64,000 bases of DNA from Streptomyces monashensis (GCF_001866665.1 NZ_MLYO01000055.1:1-64000), one strand, 5' to 3'; positions 51,804 to 60,573 are shown, counted from the first letter of the stretch. Program-made: numbers and translations. The notes: generated by a model not told the origin, from the letters alone.

Positions 51804-53091
51804 GCGCGGCCGCCCCCTCTCCCTCGTATCCCTCGTCCAGATGGAACTCGTGCTCCCGCCAGTCCTCGGGCAGCATGTGGTCCAGCACGTCGTCCACGGT
51901 CACCGCGCCGAGCAGCCGCCCGGCCTCGTCCACCACGGGCGCGGCGACCATGTCGTAGGTGGCGAAGAACCCGGCGACGGCGGGCAGCGCCGCGTCCGGG
52001 TCGAGCGGTTGCAGATCGGTGTCGACGATCGAGCTGACCAGCGTGTACGGCGGGTCGCGCAGCAGCCGCTGGAAGTGGACCGTGCCGAGATACTTGCCGG
52101 TCGGGGTTTCGTCGGGCGGGCGGCAGACGTAGACCTGGGCGGCGAGGGCGGGGGAGAGGTCGGGGTTGCGGACCCGGGCGAGGGCGTCGGCGACGGTGGC
52201 GTCCGGGCGCAGCACGATCGGTTCGGTGGTCATCAGACCGCCGGCCGTGTGCTCCTCGTACGACATCAGGCGCCGCATCTCGGCCGCGTCGGCGGGCTGC
52301 ATCAGGCTCAGCAGCCGTTCCGTGTCCGCCTCGGGCAGCTCGGAGAGCAGGTCGGCCGCGTCGTCGGGGTCCATGGCCTCCAGCACGTCCGCCGCGCGCT
52401 CCTCCTTCAGCTTGCCGAGGATCTCGATCTGGTCGTCCTCCGGGAGCTCTTCGAGGACGTCGGCCAGCCGGTCGTCGTCGAGCGCGGCGGCGACCTCGGC
52501 GCGGCGCTTGGCGGACAGGTGGTGCAGGACGTTGGCGAGGTCGGCGGGGCGCAGCTGCTCGAAGGTGGCGAGCAGGCTCTCGGCGCCCTGCCCGTGCTCC
52601 TCGAGCGAGAAGCCGGTGACGGCCGACCACTCGACGGTCAGCGTCTCGCCCTTGGCCCGCCGGAAGGCGCCGCCCTTCTTGCCTTTCCGCACGAAGACCC
52701 GGTCGACCTCCCAGTCCCGGCGGGCGGGCAGCTGCTGCACGGACACGTCGAGGACGGTGACCTCCTCGCCGGTCTCCGTGAGCGTCACCCGCCGGTCCAG
52801 CAGCTCGCCGAAGACCAGCCGCTCGGTGGGCCGCTGCTCGAAACGGCGGACGTTCATGACGCCGGTGATGATGACCTGGCCGGACTCGATGCCGGTCACC
52901 CGGGTCATGGGCAGGAAGATCCGGCGCCGGGTGGACAGCTCGACGACCACCCCCAGCACGCGCGGGGGCCGTCTGCCGACGCGGAGCATGACGACGAGGT
53001 CGCGGACGCGGCCCACCTGGTCGCCGTTGGGGTCGAAGACGGGGACCCCGGCGAGGTGCGAGACGAAGATCCGGGGGGCGCCGGCTGCCAT
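51793..53091 (-). CDS. MgtE-like regulatory protein (PRC-barrel, MgtE_N, two CBS) without membrane domain
   Basis: A 432-residue soluble protein. Order: PRC-barrel-like start (FVSHLAGVPVFDPNGDQVGR), a second small beta domain, the MgtE N domain (about 165-270, with helical repeats such as EELPEDDQIEILGKLKEERA), and a CBS pair (about 280-410; AGGLMTTEPIVLRPDATVAD and YDMVAAPVVDEAGRLLGAVT). True MgtE magnesium channels continue with five membrane helices, absent here. So it has the magnesium-sensing part only, and may regulate a partner such as the DUF1003 membrane protein encoded with it. Upstream is a 236-base spacer. Confidence 0.88.
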   Translation of the reverse strand: MAAGAPRIFVSHLAGVPVFDPNGDQVGRVRDLVVMLRVGRRPPRVLGVVVELSTRRRIFLPMTRVTGIESGQVIITGVMNVRRFEQRPTERLVFGELLDRRVTLTETGEEVTVLDVSVQQLPARRDWEVDRVFVRKGKKGGAFRRAKGETLTVEWSAVTGFSLEEHGQGAESLLATFEQLRPADLANVLHHLSAKRRAEVAAALDDDRLADVLEELPEDDQIEILGKLKEERAADVLEAMDPDDAADLLSELPEADTERLLSLMQPADAAEMRRLMSYEEHTAGGLMTTEPIVLRPDATVADALARVRNPDLSPALAAQVYVCRPPDETPTGKYLGTVHFQRLLRDPPYTLVSSIVDTDLQPLDPDAALPAVAGFFATYDMVAAPVVDEAGRLLGAVTVDDVLDHMLPEDWREHEFHLDEGYEGEGAAAHDS

Positions 53092-53327
53092 GGCTGTGCT
53101 TCCTCTGCTGACGTGGCCTGGGAATCTCCCTTAGGGGGTGTTCCGCTTTTTTTGTGAAGTGATCAGTGAATTGCTCGGATTTGCCCGCTCGGGTGCGCTT
53201 CAGGCTAGCCCGTGGCGGTCGGACACGCCCTGGTGGGGGGTCCGGACGGACTGACTCCGCCGGGCGGCCGGGGCACCGGTACGCTGCCGTACGCCGCTCA
53301 GGACCCGTCAGAAAGGCGACTCCACCT

Positions 53328-54086
53328 GTGACTGCGATTCCCCAGGGCCGAACCCGCCGGACGGCGCGGGCGACCGCGATCTGCGCACTGGCGGTGACAG
53401 GGGTGGCGGTGCTGGGCGGCTGCGGCGGCGACGATCCGGACGCGGGGACGAACGGTGTGGGCAAGCTGCCCGCCGAGCAGATCCAGACGAAGACCCGCGC
53501 GGCGGCGGACGGGGCGGCTGCGGTACGGCTGGCCGGCACGGTGGTCACCAGCGGCCGCACGTATCAGCTGGACATGCGCCTCAAGGAGGACGGCGGCAGC
53601 GGCTCGGTGACCGCGCAGGGGGCCACCTTCCAGCTGCTGCGGGTCGGTCAGCAGCTCTATCTGAAGGCCGACTCGGACTTCTGGAGCCACGCGAGCGGCA
53701 GCGACAGCGGCGGCGGCGCCGACAGCACGGCCGGCAAGCTGAACGGCAAGTACGTGAAGGTGCCGCAGGCGGACCCCGCGTACAAGAAGTTCAGCGGCTT
53801 CACGGACAAGTCCGTCCTGCTCGACGGGCTGCTGACGCTGCACGGCAGCCTGGCGACCGACGGCCACCACGACCAGTCGGGCACCCCCACCATCCGCATC
53901 ACCGGCGACAACGGCTCCGGCGGCACCCTCGACGTCTCCCTCCGGGGCACCCCCTACCCGCTCCGCCTGGTCCGCGCCGGCGGTGCGGGCGCGCTCAGCT
54001 TCTCGGACTGGGGCAAGGACTTCACGGTGACGGAACCGGACCAGGGGGACACGGTGGACTACGGCAAGCAGCTGCCGACGTCGTAG
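53328..54086 (+). CDS. Putative lipoprotein
   Basis: A 252-residue exported lipoprotein: basic start (IPQGRTRRTARAT), hydrophobic stretch, and lipobox LGGC, followed by acidic and Gly-rich residues. The mature part looks like an LppX/LprAFG-type or DUF-type beta-rich domain (AAAVRLAGTVVTSGRTYQLD, VGQQLYLKADSDFW). Such proteins in Streptomyces are usually annotated as lipoproteins of unknown function. GTG start with GAAAGG upstream. Convergent with the next gene, 12 bases apart. Confidence 0.78.
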   Translation: MTAIPQGRTRRTARATAICALAVTGVAVLGGCGGDDPDAGTNGVGKLPAEQIQTKTRAAADGAAAVRLAGTVVTSGRTYQLDMRLKEDGGSGSVTAQGATFQLLRVGQQLYLKADSDFWSHASGSDSGGGADSTAGKLNGKYVKVPQADPAYKKFSGFTDKSVLLDGLLTLHGSLATDGHHDQSGTPTIRITGDNGSGGTLDVSLRGTPYPLRLVRAGGAGALSFSDWGKDFTVTEPDQGDTVDYGKQLPTS

Positions 54087-54098
54087 CGCTCCTTCGGG

Positions 54099-54641
54099 TT
54101 ACGTCTTCCGCCGCTTCCCGAGCAGTTTCGGCAGCCCCGCCGGAATCGGCTCCCGGGTGGTCGCCGCCGTGGGCACCGGACGTTCCGCCAGGCTGCCGTC
54201 GGGCAACGGCACCACGGACCCGGCCGGAGCCAGGCGCAGCACCCGGCACTCGCGGGCCCAGCGCCCCGGCATCCCCTCGCCGTCCGGGGCGTTCAGGCGC
54301 TTGCCCTTCAGCTCGGCGACGGCCGCCTCCCACTCCTCGGAGCCGGCCGCGAGCTCGGTCACGGCCGCCGGGAACGTGACCAGCCGGCCGCCCTTGTCCT
54401 TGCCGCGCACGGTCACCTCGGCGAAGCCGCCGTCGACCAGCGCCGGCAGCGGCTGCTCCCCGGGCCCGTCGCCGACCAGGTACACCGCGCCCTGGTGCCA
54501 CACGTGCCACAGCGCACGCGCGGCCGGAGCACCGGTACCCCTGACCCAGATCAGGCCGGACTTCTTCGCGGCCTCCTCGATGAGGGCCTGGTCGAGAAGG
54601 GCCTGGTCGAGGGGGGCCCGGCCGGGCAGATCGCTCGTCAT
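54099..54641 (-). CDS. Conserved hypothetical protein (possible split-barrel fold)
   Basis: A 180-residue protein I cannot place firmly. The N-terminal half has LIEEAAKKSGLIWVRGTGAP and ALWHVWHQGAVYLVGDGPGE, reminiscent of the flavin-binding split-barrel (pyridoxamine 5'-phosphate oxidase-like) fold, then GFAEVTVRGKDKGGRLVTFP. The C-terminus is Pro/Arg-rich (LPKLLGKRRKT). No signal peptide. Its start lies just left of the corA stop region on the same strand, so it may be co-transcribed with corA. Confidence 0.65.
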   Translation of the reverse strand: MTSDLPGRAPLDQALLDQALIEEAAKKSGLIWVRGTGAPAARALWHVWHQGAVYLVGDGPGEQPLPALVDGGFAEVTVRGKDKGGRLVTFPAAVTELAAGSEEWEAAVAELKGKRLNAPDGEGMPGRWARECRVLRLAPAGSVVPLPDGSLAERPVPTAATTREPIPAGLPKLLGKRRKT

Positions 54642-54664
54642 GCGCCCAGCCTATCGAGCGGCGC

Positions 54665-55786
54665 TCACAGCCAGCCGTTGCGCTTCAGCACCCGGTGGAT
54701 GCCCACGCACATGCCGATGGTGAGGCTCAGGACCAGCGGGTAGCCGTACTTCCAGTGCAGCTCCGGCATGTTGTCGAAGTTCATGCCGTACACGCCCGTC
54801 ACCATCGTCGGTACGGCGATGATCGCGGCCCAGGCGGTGATCTTGCGCATGTCCTCGTTCTGCGCGACGGAGGCCTGCGCCAGGTTGGCCTGGAGGATGG
54901 AGTTGAGCAGCTCGTCGAAGCCGACGACCTGTTCCTGGACCCGGGCGAGGTGGTCGGCGACGTCCCGGAAGTACTTCTGGATGTCCGGGTCGACCAGCCG
55001 CATCGGCCGCTCGCTCAGCAGCTGCATGGGCCGCAGCAGCGGCGCGACCGCCCGCTTGAACTCCAGTACCTCGCGCTTGAGTTGGTAGATCCGCGCCGAG
55101 TCCACACCGCGCGAGACCTTGCCGCCCGGGCCCGGCGAGAAGACCTCGGTCTCCACCTCGTCGATGTCGTCCTGCACGGCGTCGGCGACCGCGATGTAGC
55201 CGTCCACGACGTGGTCGGCGATGGAGTGCAGCACCGCCGAGGGGCCCTTCGCCAGCAGCTCCGGGTCGTCCTGGAGGCGGTGGCGCAGCGCCCGCAGCGA
55301 GCCCTTGCCGCCGTGCCGGACGGTGATGAAGAAGTTCCGGCCGGTGAAGCACATCACCTCGCCGGTCTCCACGACCTCGCTGCTGTCGGTGAGCCGGTCG
55401 TGCTCGACGTAGTGGATGGTCTTGAAGACCGTGAAGAGCGAGTCGTCGTAGCGCTCCAGCTTCGGGCGCTGATGGGCCTGCACTGCGTCCTCGACGGCCA
55501 GCGGGTGCAGCCCGAACTCGCCCGCGATACCGGCGAATTCGGCCTCGGTCGGCTCGTGCAGCCCGATCCAGACGAAGCCGCCGTCGCGCCGCACCTGGCG
55601 CATCGCCTCGTGTGGGCTCAGCGGCTTGCCGCTCTCGAGCCGGCGGCCGTCGCGGTAGACGGCGCAGTCCACGACGGCCGAGGAGGTGCCGGGGTCACGG
55701 GTGGTGTCGTACGGGGCGGCGTCCCCGCGCAGCGAGGAACGCGACGACGGGCGGACCACGGCGCGCAGGTCGCGGATCATCGACAT
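54665..55786 (-). CDS. corA: CorA family magnesium/cobalt transporter
   Basis: Magnesium channel subunit of 373 residues. A long cytoplasmic domain (with FVWIGLHEPTEAEFAGIAGE and HPLAVEDAVQAHQRPKLERY) and a long helix lead to two C-terminal membrane helices. The selectivity motif GMN is at 334-336 in VYGMNFDNMPE. ATG 55786 follows AAGGAG; the frame runs on upstream but without a matching start. A 504-base spacer lies before it. Together with the MgtE-like and DUF1003 genes it makes a magnesium-related neighbourhood. Confidence 0.92.
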   Translation of the reverse strand: MSMIRDLRAVVRPSSRSSLRGDAAPYDTTRDPGTSSAVVDCAVYRDGRRLESGKPLSPHEAMRQVRRDGGFVWIGLHEPTEAEFAGIAGEFGLHPLAVEDAVQAHQRPKLERYDDSLFTVFKTIHYVEHDRLTDSSEVVETGEVMCFTGRNFFITVRHGGKGSLRALRHRLQDDPELLAKGPSAVLHSIADHVVDGYIAVADAVQDDIDEVETEVFSPGPGGKVSRGVDSARIYQLKREVLEFKRAVAPLLRPMQLLSERPMRLVDPDIQKYFRDVADHLARVQEQVVGFDELLNSILQANLAQASVAQNEDMRKITAWAAIIAVPTMVTGVYGMNFDNMPELHWKYGYPLVLSLTIGMCVGIHRVLKRNGWL

Positions 55787-56290
55787 GGGCGGGCTCCTTC
55801 GCGGGCGGGCAGCGAGAGCGCGTGACGACGGGTGGAACCACCCGGAATGAGGACGGTCCTGGCTACGGGATGTCTGGCACGTCCACAAAGCGGGGAGCAC
55901 CGCACCGTCGCGGTGGCGGCTTCGCTGCTGATGCGGAACTGACGTTGATCAGACGGATCAGGCAAAGCGAGTGACGTGCTCTTCCGGATCTTCCGGAGCT
56001 GTTCGAAAACGGCGGCCGGACCACGGCGCGCACGAAAGGGCGCCGGTCGGCCGGGAATTTCAGTCAGTGACCGGATCAGTGGTCGGAAGAGCGGGTGGTA
56101 CTACCAGGTCGACTTCGATCCATGACAGCCCCACCTCCTCCGGCCGGTCCCTCGTAAGGGAGTCCCCGTCGTCGCCGGGGGCGAGTGCGATGCTTCCGCG
56201 TGCCGCCCCGGGCCACCGGCTCAGAGTAGCAGCCGCCCGAACTGTCAAGGCGCCGCTTTGCCCGGCACTGGCGAGTTCTATGCTCGCCGC
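55787..56290. other. Intergenic region upstream of corA and the SUFU-like gene
   Basis: No conserved gene is supported. On the corA strand there is a 15-codon open frame (56076-56123, MDRSRPGSTTRSSDH) behind a strong GGAGGAGG, which could be a leader peptide or chance. Longer frames here on either strand lack codon bias and homology-like features. I see no clear magnesium riboswitch. Promoters for both flanking genes should be here. Confidence 0.4.
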
Positions 56291-56875
56291 ATGGTTGATG
56301 TTCTTCCTCTGGTCGAGGCGCGGTTGAGCACCGCACTGGGCGAACCGGACGCGCGCGCCGCCGTCACCTTCCTCGGCACGGACCGCGTCGAGGTGCTCCG
56401 GTTCCGGGAGGGGGACCTCCTGCGCTACGTCACCCTCGGCATGTCCGAGCACCCCATGACCGACCCCACGGCGGCCGTCGCGGACCCGGTCAAGGGGCCC
56501 CGCGCCGAGCTGGTCCTCTCGGTCCGCGCGAGCCGTGCCGACACCGACAAGGTGCTGCGCCCGCTCGCCGTGCTGGCCGCGTCCCCGCAGGTCGAGGGTC
56601 TGATCGTGACGCCCGGCGCCTCCCTGGACACCGGCGAGCCGCTGTGGCCCGGCGCCCCCTTCACCTCGGTGCTGGTGGGCGAGCCCGGCGGACTGGTCGA
56701 GGATCTGGAGCTGGACGACCCGATGGATCCCGTGCGGTTCCTGCCGCTGCTGCCGATGACCCCGAACGAGGCCGCCTGGAAGCGGGTGCACGGCGCCCAG
56801 GCCCTCCAGGAACGCTGGCTCGCCCAGGGGACGGACCTGAGGGACCCGGCCCGCGCGTCCGTCCCGCTGGACTAA
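56291..56875 (+). CDS. Suppressor-of-fused (SUFU) domain protein
   Basis: A 194-residue protein with a SUFU-type fold. Typical parts are LVEARLSTALGEPDARAAVT at the start, LRYVTLGMSEHPM, RAELVLSVRASRAD and FLPLLPMTPNEAAWKRVHGA near the end. Bacterial SUFU proteins are of unknown function, often linked to polymorphic toxin immunity; no toxin gene is adjacent. ATG 56291 (MVDVLPLVEARL) is preferred over a TTG at 56258. Convergent with the MFS gene. Confidence 0.8.
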   Translation: MVDVLPLVEARLSTALGEPDARAAVTFLGTDRVEVLRFREGDLLRYVTLGMSEHPMTDPTAAVADPVKGPRAELVLSVRASRADTDKVLRPLAVLAASPQVEGLIVTPGASLDTGEPLWPGAPFTSVLVGEPGGLVEDLELDDPMDPVRFLPLLPMTPNEAAWKRVHGAQALQERWLAQGTDLRDPARASVPLD

Positions 56876-56916
56876 ACCCGGCGTGACCGAGCTCACCAAC
56901 ACAAGGCTGATTCCGG

Positions 56917-58116
56917 TCAGTTGGCGAACGCGCTGACGCCGTCCTCCGTGGCGTGCGCCACTGCCCGCTCCTCGACCTCGTCGGTGAGCGCCCGGCGCCG
57001 TACGACGACCACGGCCGCGCCCAGCAGGGCGGTGACCGCCGCGACCAGGAACGGGACGTGGATGTCGGCCCACCCCTCGATCTTCGGCGCGAAGTAGGGC
57101 GCCGCGGCGGCCGCGAACCAGCGGACGAAGTTGTAGCCGGCGCTCGCCACCGGGCGCGGAGCGTCCGAGACGCCGAGGGCCAGCTCGGTGTAGACGGTGT
57201 TGTTCACGCCGATGAACGCGCCGGACAGGATCGTGCAGACGACGGCCGTGGTGTGGTCGCCGTAGCCGAGGACGAGGACGTCCGCGGCGAGCAGCACCAG
57301 CGAACCGCCGAGCACCTTCAGCGAGCCGAGGCGGGCCTGCAGGCGCGGGGCCACGATCACCGAGAAGACGGCGAGCAGCACGCCCCAGGCGAAGAACACC
57401 GCGCCCGAGCGGTACGGGGTCATGTTCAGCACGAACGGCGTGAAGGCCAGCACCGTGAAGAACGTGTAGTTGTAGAAGAAGGCGGAGGCCGCCGCCGAGG
57501 CGAGGCCGCCGTGGCCGAGCGCCCTGACCGGGTCGAGCACCGAGGTCTTCCGGGCCGGCTTCGGCTGCTCCCTCAGGAACATCGTGATGCACAGGAAGCC
57601 GATCGCCATCAGCGTGGCCGTCCCGAAGAACGGGTAGCGCCAGCTGACGTTGCCGAGGATCGCGCCGAGCAGCGGGCCGCAGGCCATGCCGAGGCCGAGC
57701 GCGGACTCGTACAGCAGGATCGCCGCCGCGCTTCCGCCGGCCGCCGCGCCGACGATGACCGCGAGGGCGGTCGAGACGAACAGGGCGTTGCCGAGACCCC
57801 AGCCCGCCCGGAAGCCGACCAACTGGCCGACGCTGTCCGACGTGCCCGCCAGGCCCGCGAAGACGACGACGAACGCGAGGCCGAGCAGCAGGGTCCTGCG
57901 CCCGCCGATCCGGCTGGAGACGAAGCCGGTCAGCAGCATCGCCACCGCGGTGATCAGGAAGTAGGAGGTGAAGAGCAGGGACACCTGGCCGGCCGTGGCG
58001 TGCAGACCCTGCGCGATGGACGGCAGGATCGGGTCGACGAGGCCGATGCCCATGAAGGCGACGACGGAGGCGCCGGCCGTGGCCCATACGGCCTTCGGTT
58101 GTCGCAACAGGTCCAT
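56917..58116 (-). CDS. MFS transporter (drug/H+ antiporter type)
   Basis: A 399-residue major facilitator with 12 predicted helices. Motif A-like sequence FVSSRIGGRRTLLLGLAFVV follows helix 2, and ESALGLGMACGPLLGAILGN is the antiporter motif C (GxxxGPxxGG type) in helix 5, which marks drug/proton exporters. ATG 58116 follows AAGGGAG. A clear promoter with an overlapping palindrome lies just upstream, so it is probably inducible. No regulator gene is adjacent. Substrate unknown. Confidence 0.9.
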   Translation of the reverse strand: MDLLRQPKAVWATAGASVVAFMGIGLVDPILPSIAQGLHATAGQVSLLFTSYFLITAVAMLLTGFVSSRIGGRRTLLLGLAFVVVFAGLAGTSDSVGQLVGFRAGWGLGNALFVSTALAVIVGAAAGGSAAAILLYESALGLGMACGPLLGAILGNVSWRYPFFGTATLMAIGFLCITMFLREQPKPARKTSVLDPVRALGHGGLASAAASAFFYNYTFFTVLAFTPFVLNMTPYRSGAVFFAWGVLLAVFSVIVAPRLQARLGSLKVLGGSLVLLAADVLVLGYGDHTTAVVCTILSGAFIGVNNTVYTELALGVSDAPRPVASAGYNFVRWFAAAAAPYFAPKIEGWADIHVPFLVAAVTALLGAAVVVVRRRALTDEVEERAVAHATEDGVSAFAN

Positions 58117-58144
58117 CTGTGTCTCCCTTGCTCTCCCCAATAAG

Positions 58145-58157
58145 TTAGTTCGCCTAA
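58145..58157. promoter_or_regulatory. Palindrome TTAG-N5-CTAA at the MFS transcription start, candidate operator
   Basis: A short inverted repeat in an A+T-rich patch, 29 bases before the MFS start codon and overlapping the predicted transcription start. Its size and place suit a MarR- or TetR-type repressor site. No such repressor is encoded nearby, so the binder is unknown. Confidence 0.4.
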
Positions 58158-58162
58158 TAAAT

Positions 58163-58190
58163 GTAATATACATACAGTCGCTCGCGTCAA
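58163..58190 (-). promoter_or_regulatory. Promoter of the MFS transporter gene
   Basis: On the minus strand TTGACG (58190-58185) and TATTAC (58168-58163) are 16 bases apart, close to the vegetative consensus. It points toward the MFS gene starting at 58116. The local sequence is strikingly A+T-rich for this chromosome. Confidence 0.5.
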
Positions 58191-58254
58191 GGGTTCCCTC
58201 CGGACGGGTGATCGTCCTTGACGTGGGCGGGCAGGGGTAGGACCGTGGGGCCCT

Positions 58255-58896
58255 ATGAGGGGCGAACCCAGTTGCCCGAGGTGCGGTGGCCGGGTCAGGG
58301 CTCCCGGTCTCTTCGCCGATGCGTGGCAGTGCGACGTGCACGGCACGGTGTGTCCGTTGCAGCCCGTGATCCCGCCCAGCGTCGAAGCCCTCGCCGCCGT
58401 CGTGCAGCGCACCCACGTCCCGGTGTGGATGCCCTGGCCGCTGCCCGTCGGCTGGCTCTTCACGGGCGTGGCCTACGCGGGCGACGACCGCAGCGGGGGC
58501 CGCGCCACCGCCGTTGCCTGCACCGGTCCCGGCCCGCTGGGCGGCCCGGCCGAACTCGTCCTGGTCGCCGAGGAACTCGGCGTGGGTCTCGGCGCGCGCT
58601 ACGCGGGCATCGACGGCCCGGACCCGGGGCCGCACATGAACATCGAGAAGCCGCCGGACGCCAAGGTGCTCGCCGTCGGCCGCCCGACCCCGCTCTGGCA
58701 CGTCTTCCGCACCCCCGAGGACCGCGCGGTCTTCGCGGGCGAGGCGCTCGGCATGTGGCTGTGGGCGGTGATGTGGCCCGAGCAGTCCGGGCTGCTCATG
58801 TACGACGAGCTGGTGCTGACGGATCTGCGGGACGCCGGTGCGGAGCTGGATCTGGTGCCCTGCGGGGCGTTGTCGCCGCGCTTGCTCCGGCCGTAG
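58255..58896 (+). CDS. Zinc-ribbon protein, DUF6758-like
   Basis: A 213-residue protein with an N-terminal ribbon: CPRC at 7-10, then two further cysteines in WQCDVHGTVC. The rest (PPSVEALAAVVQRTHVPVWM, PWPLPVGWLFTGVAYAGDDR) is a conserved Streptomyces domain that I recall as DUF6758. No catalytic motif seen. It precedes a PHP-domain gene on the same strand, with a 145-base gap holding a dispersed-type repeat. Function unknown. Confidence 0.78.
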   Translation: MRGEPSCPRCGGRVRAPGLFADAWQCDVHGTVCPLQPVIPPSVEALAAVVQRTHVPVWMPWPLPVGWLFTGVAYAGDDRSGGRATAVACTGPGPLGGPAELVLVAEELGVGLGARYAGIDGPDPGPHMNIEKPPDAKVLAVGRPTPLWHVFRTPEDRAVFAGEALGMWLWAVMWPEQSGLLMYDELVLTDLRDAGAELDLVPCGALSPRLLRP

Positions 58897-58944
58897 CGCC
58901 CGCCGGGGTGCCGGGTTGCCCGCCGTCGGCGCGCGCGGGTGCGC

Positions 58945-58985
58945 GGGGGCTTGTCGCGCAGTTCCTCGCGCCCCTTACGGGGTTC
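58945..58985. repeat. Streptomyces dispersed intergenic repeat-like segment
   Basis: The stretch with TTGTCGCGCAGTTCCTCGCG followed by CCCCTTACGGGG closely resembles a short sequence that I recall recurring, with CGCGCAGTTCC at its centre, between genes throughout Streptomyces chromosomes. It can fold (GGGGC and GCCCC arms). Only one copy was noticed in this window. Confidence 0.5.
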
Positions 58986-59041
58986 GAAGTACCGGTACTA
59001 TCAAGTGTCCCCCCTTTGAATCGTCGGTGTCTGGAGTCCTT

Positions 59042-59899
59042 GTGCGTATAGATCTGCACTGTCACTCCACGGCTTCCGACGGTACGGACACCCCGGCCGA
59101 GCTGGTGCGGAACGCTGCCGCCGCCGGGCTGGACGTCGTCGCGCTGACCGATCACGACACCACGCGCGGGTACGGCGAGGCGATCGCCGCGCTGCCCGCG
59201 GGGCTGACCCTGGTCACCGGCGCCGAGCTGTCCTGCCGTGTCGACGACGTGTCCATGCACATGCTGGCCTACCTCTTCGACCCCGAGGAGCCCGCGCTGC
59301 TCGCCGAGCGGGAGCTGGTGCGGGACGACCGGGTGCCGCGCGCCCAGGCAATGGTCGCCCGGCTCAACGACCTCGGGGTGCCGGTCACCTGGGAGCAGGT
59401 CGAGCGGATCGCCGCCGGCGGTTCCGTGGGGCGGCCGCACGTGGCCACCGCACTCGTCGAGCTGGGCGTCGTCCCGACCGTGAGCGACGCGTTCACCGAG
59501 GAGTGGCTGGCCGACGGCGGGCGGGCCTTCGTGGAGAAGCACGAGACCGACCCGTTCGAGGCGATCCGGCTGGTCAAGGGCGCGGGCGGGGTCTGTGTCT
59601 TCGCGCATCCGGCCGCCGCCAAGCGGGGCCGGACCGTGTCCGAGGCGCGCATCGCCGAGATGGCGGCGGCCGGTCTGGACGGCATCGAGGTCGATCACAT
59701 GGACCACGAGGCCGACGCGCGCGACCGGCTGCGGGGCCTGGCGAAGGACCTGGACCTGCTGGTCACGGGCTCCTCGGACTACCACGGCAGCCGCAAGACC
59801 GTCGCGCTTGGCGCCTACACGACCGACCCCGAGGTGTACGGGGAGATCACGCGACGCGCCACCGGCGCGTTCCCGGTGCCGGGCACCGGCGGAGCCTGA
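59042..59899 (+). CDS. PHP domain phosphoesterase
   Basis: A 285-residue metal-dependent phosphoesterase of the PHP family (polymerase and histidinol phosphatase). Motif 1 DLHCHSTASDG, motif 2 ALTDHDTT, then FAHPAAAKRG, EVDHMDHEAD and SSDYHGS supply the nine metal ligands of a tri-metal site. Family members hydrolyse 3',5'-nucleoside bisphosphates or RNA oligonucleotides (the RNase AM/TrpH group), which is the likely activity here. GTG start with GGAG six bases upstream; marC follows 68 bases later. Confidence 0.9.
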   Translation: MRIDLHCHSTASDGTDTPAELVRNAAAAGLDVVALTDHDTTRGYGEAIAALPAGLTLVTGAELSCRVDDVSMHMLAYLFDPEEPALLAERELVRDDRVPRAQAMVARLNDLGVPVTWEQVERIAAGGSVGRPHVATALVELGVVPTVSDAFTEEWLADGGRAFVEKHETDPFEAIRLVKGAGGVCVFAHPAAAKRGRTVSEARIAEMAAAGLDGIEVDHMDHEADARDRLRGLAKDLDLLVTGSSDYHGSRKTVALGAYTTDPEVYGEITRRATGAFPVPGTGGA

Positions 59900-59967
59900 G
59901 GCCGAGGCCGGCACCGGCCTCACCGACTCACGCCCGTATCACTTCTTTCCGCAAGGCCTGCTTCAGC

Positions 59968-60573
59968 ATGTTCGACATCGCCGTCTTCGGCTCCCTGTTC
60001 CTGACCCTTTTCGTCATCATGGATCCCCCCGGGATCACCCCGATCTTCCTCGCCCTGACCGCCGGACGGCCGGGCAAGGTGCAGAAACGGATGGCCTTCC
60101 AGGCCGTCTGCGTGGCGTTCGGGGTCATCGCCGTCTTCGGCGTGCTCGGCCACCAGATCCTGAACTACCTGCACGTCTCCGTCCCCGCGCTGATGATCGC
60201 GGGTGGTCTGCTGCTCCTGCTGATCGCGCTGGACCTGCTCACCGGCAAGACCGACGAGCCCAAGCAGACGAAGGACGTGAACGTCGCCCTCGTACCGCTC
60301 GGCATGCCGCTGCTCGCCGGGCCCGGGGCGATCGTGTCCGTGATCCTCGCCGTGCAGAAGGCCGGCAGTGTGGCCACGCAGATCTCCGTGTGGTCCGCGA
60401 TCCTCGCGATCCACGTCGTGCTGTGGCTGGTGATGCGTTACTCGCTGCTGATCATCCGGGTCATCAAGGACGGCGGCGTCGTCCTCGTGACGCGACTCGC
60501 GGGCATGATGCTCTCCGCGATCGCCGTGCAGCAGATCATCAACGGGATCACTCAGGTGGTCCGGGGGAGCTGA
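59968..60573 (+). CDS. MarC family integral membrane protein
   Basis: A 201-residue membrane protein with six helices: FDIAVFGSLFLTLFVIMDPP at the start, with the family Asp-Pro-Pro, ALMIAGGLLLLLIALDLLTG in the middle and PLGMPLLAGPGAIVSVILAV. MarC proteins were once linked to multiple antibiotic resistance, but their function is unknown. Downstream of the PHP gene on the same strand. Its last codons form the left arm of a terminator. Confidence 0.9.
   Translation: MFDIAVFGSLFLTLFVIMDPPGITPIFLALTAGRPGKVQKRMAFQAVCVAFGVIAVFGVLGHQILNYLHVSVPALMIAGGLLLLLIALDLLTGKTDEPKQTKDVNVALVPLGMPLLAGPGAIVSVILAVQKAGSVATQISVWSAILAIHVVLWLVMRYSLLIIRVIKDGGVVLVTRLAGMMLSAIAVQQIINGITQVVRGS

Noticed and set aside
56060..58087. 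675-codon minus-strand frame over the SUFU-like gene and MFS gene
   Set aside because: Out-of-frame reading of the MFS gene joined to antisense of the SUFU-like gene.
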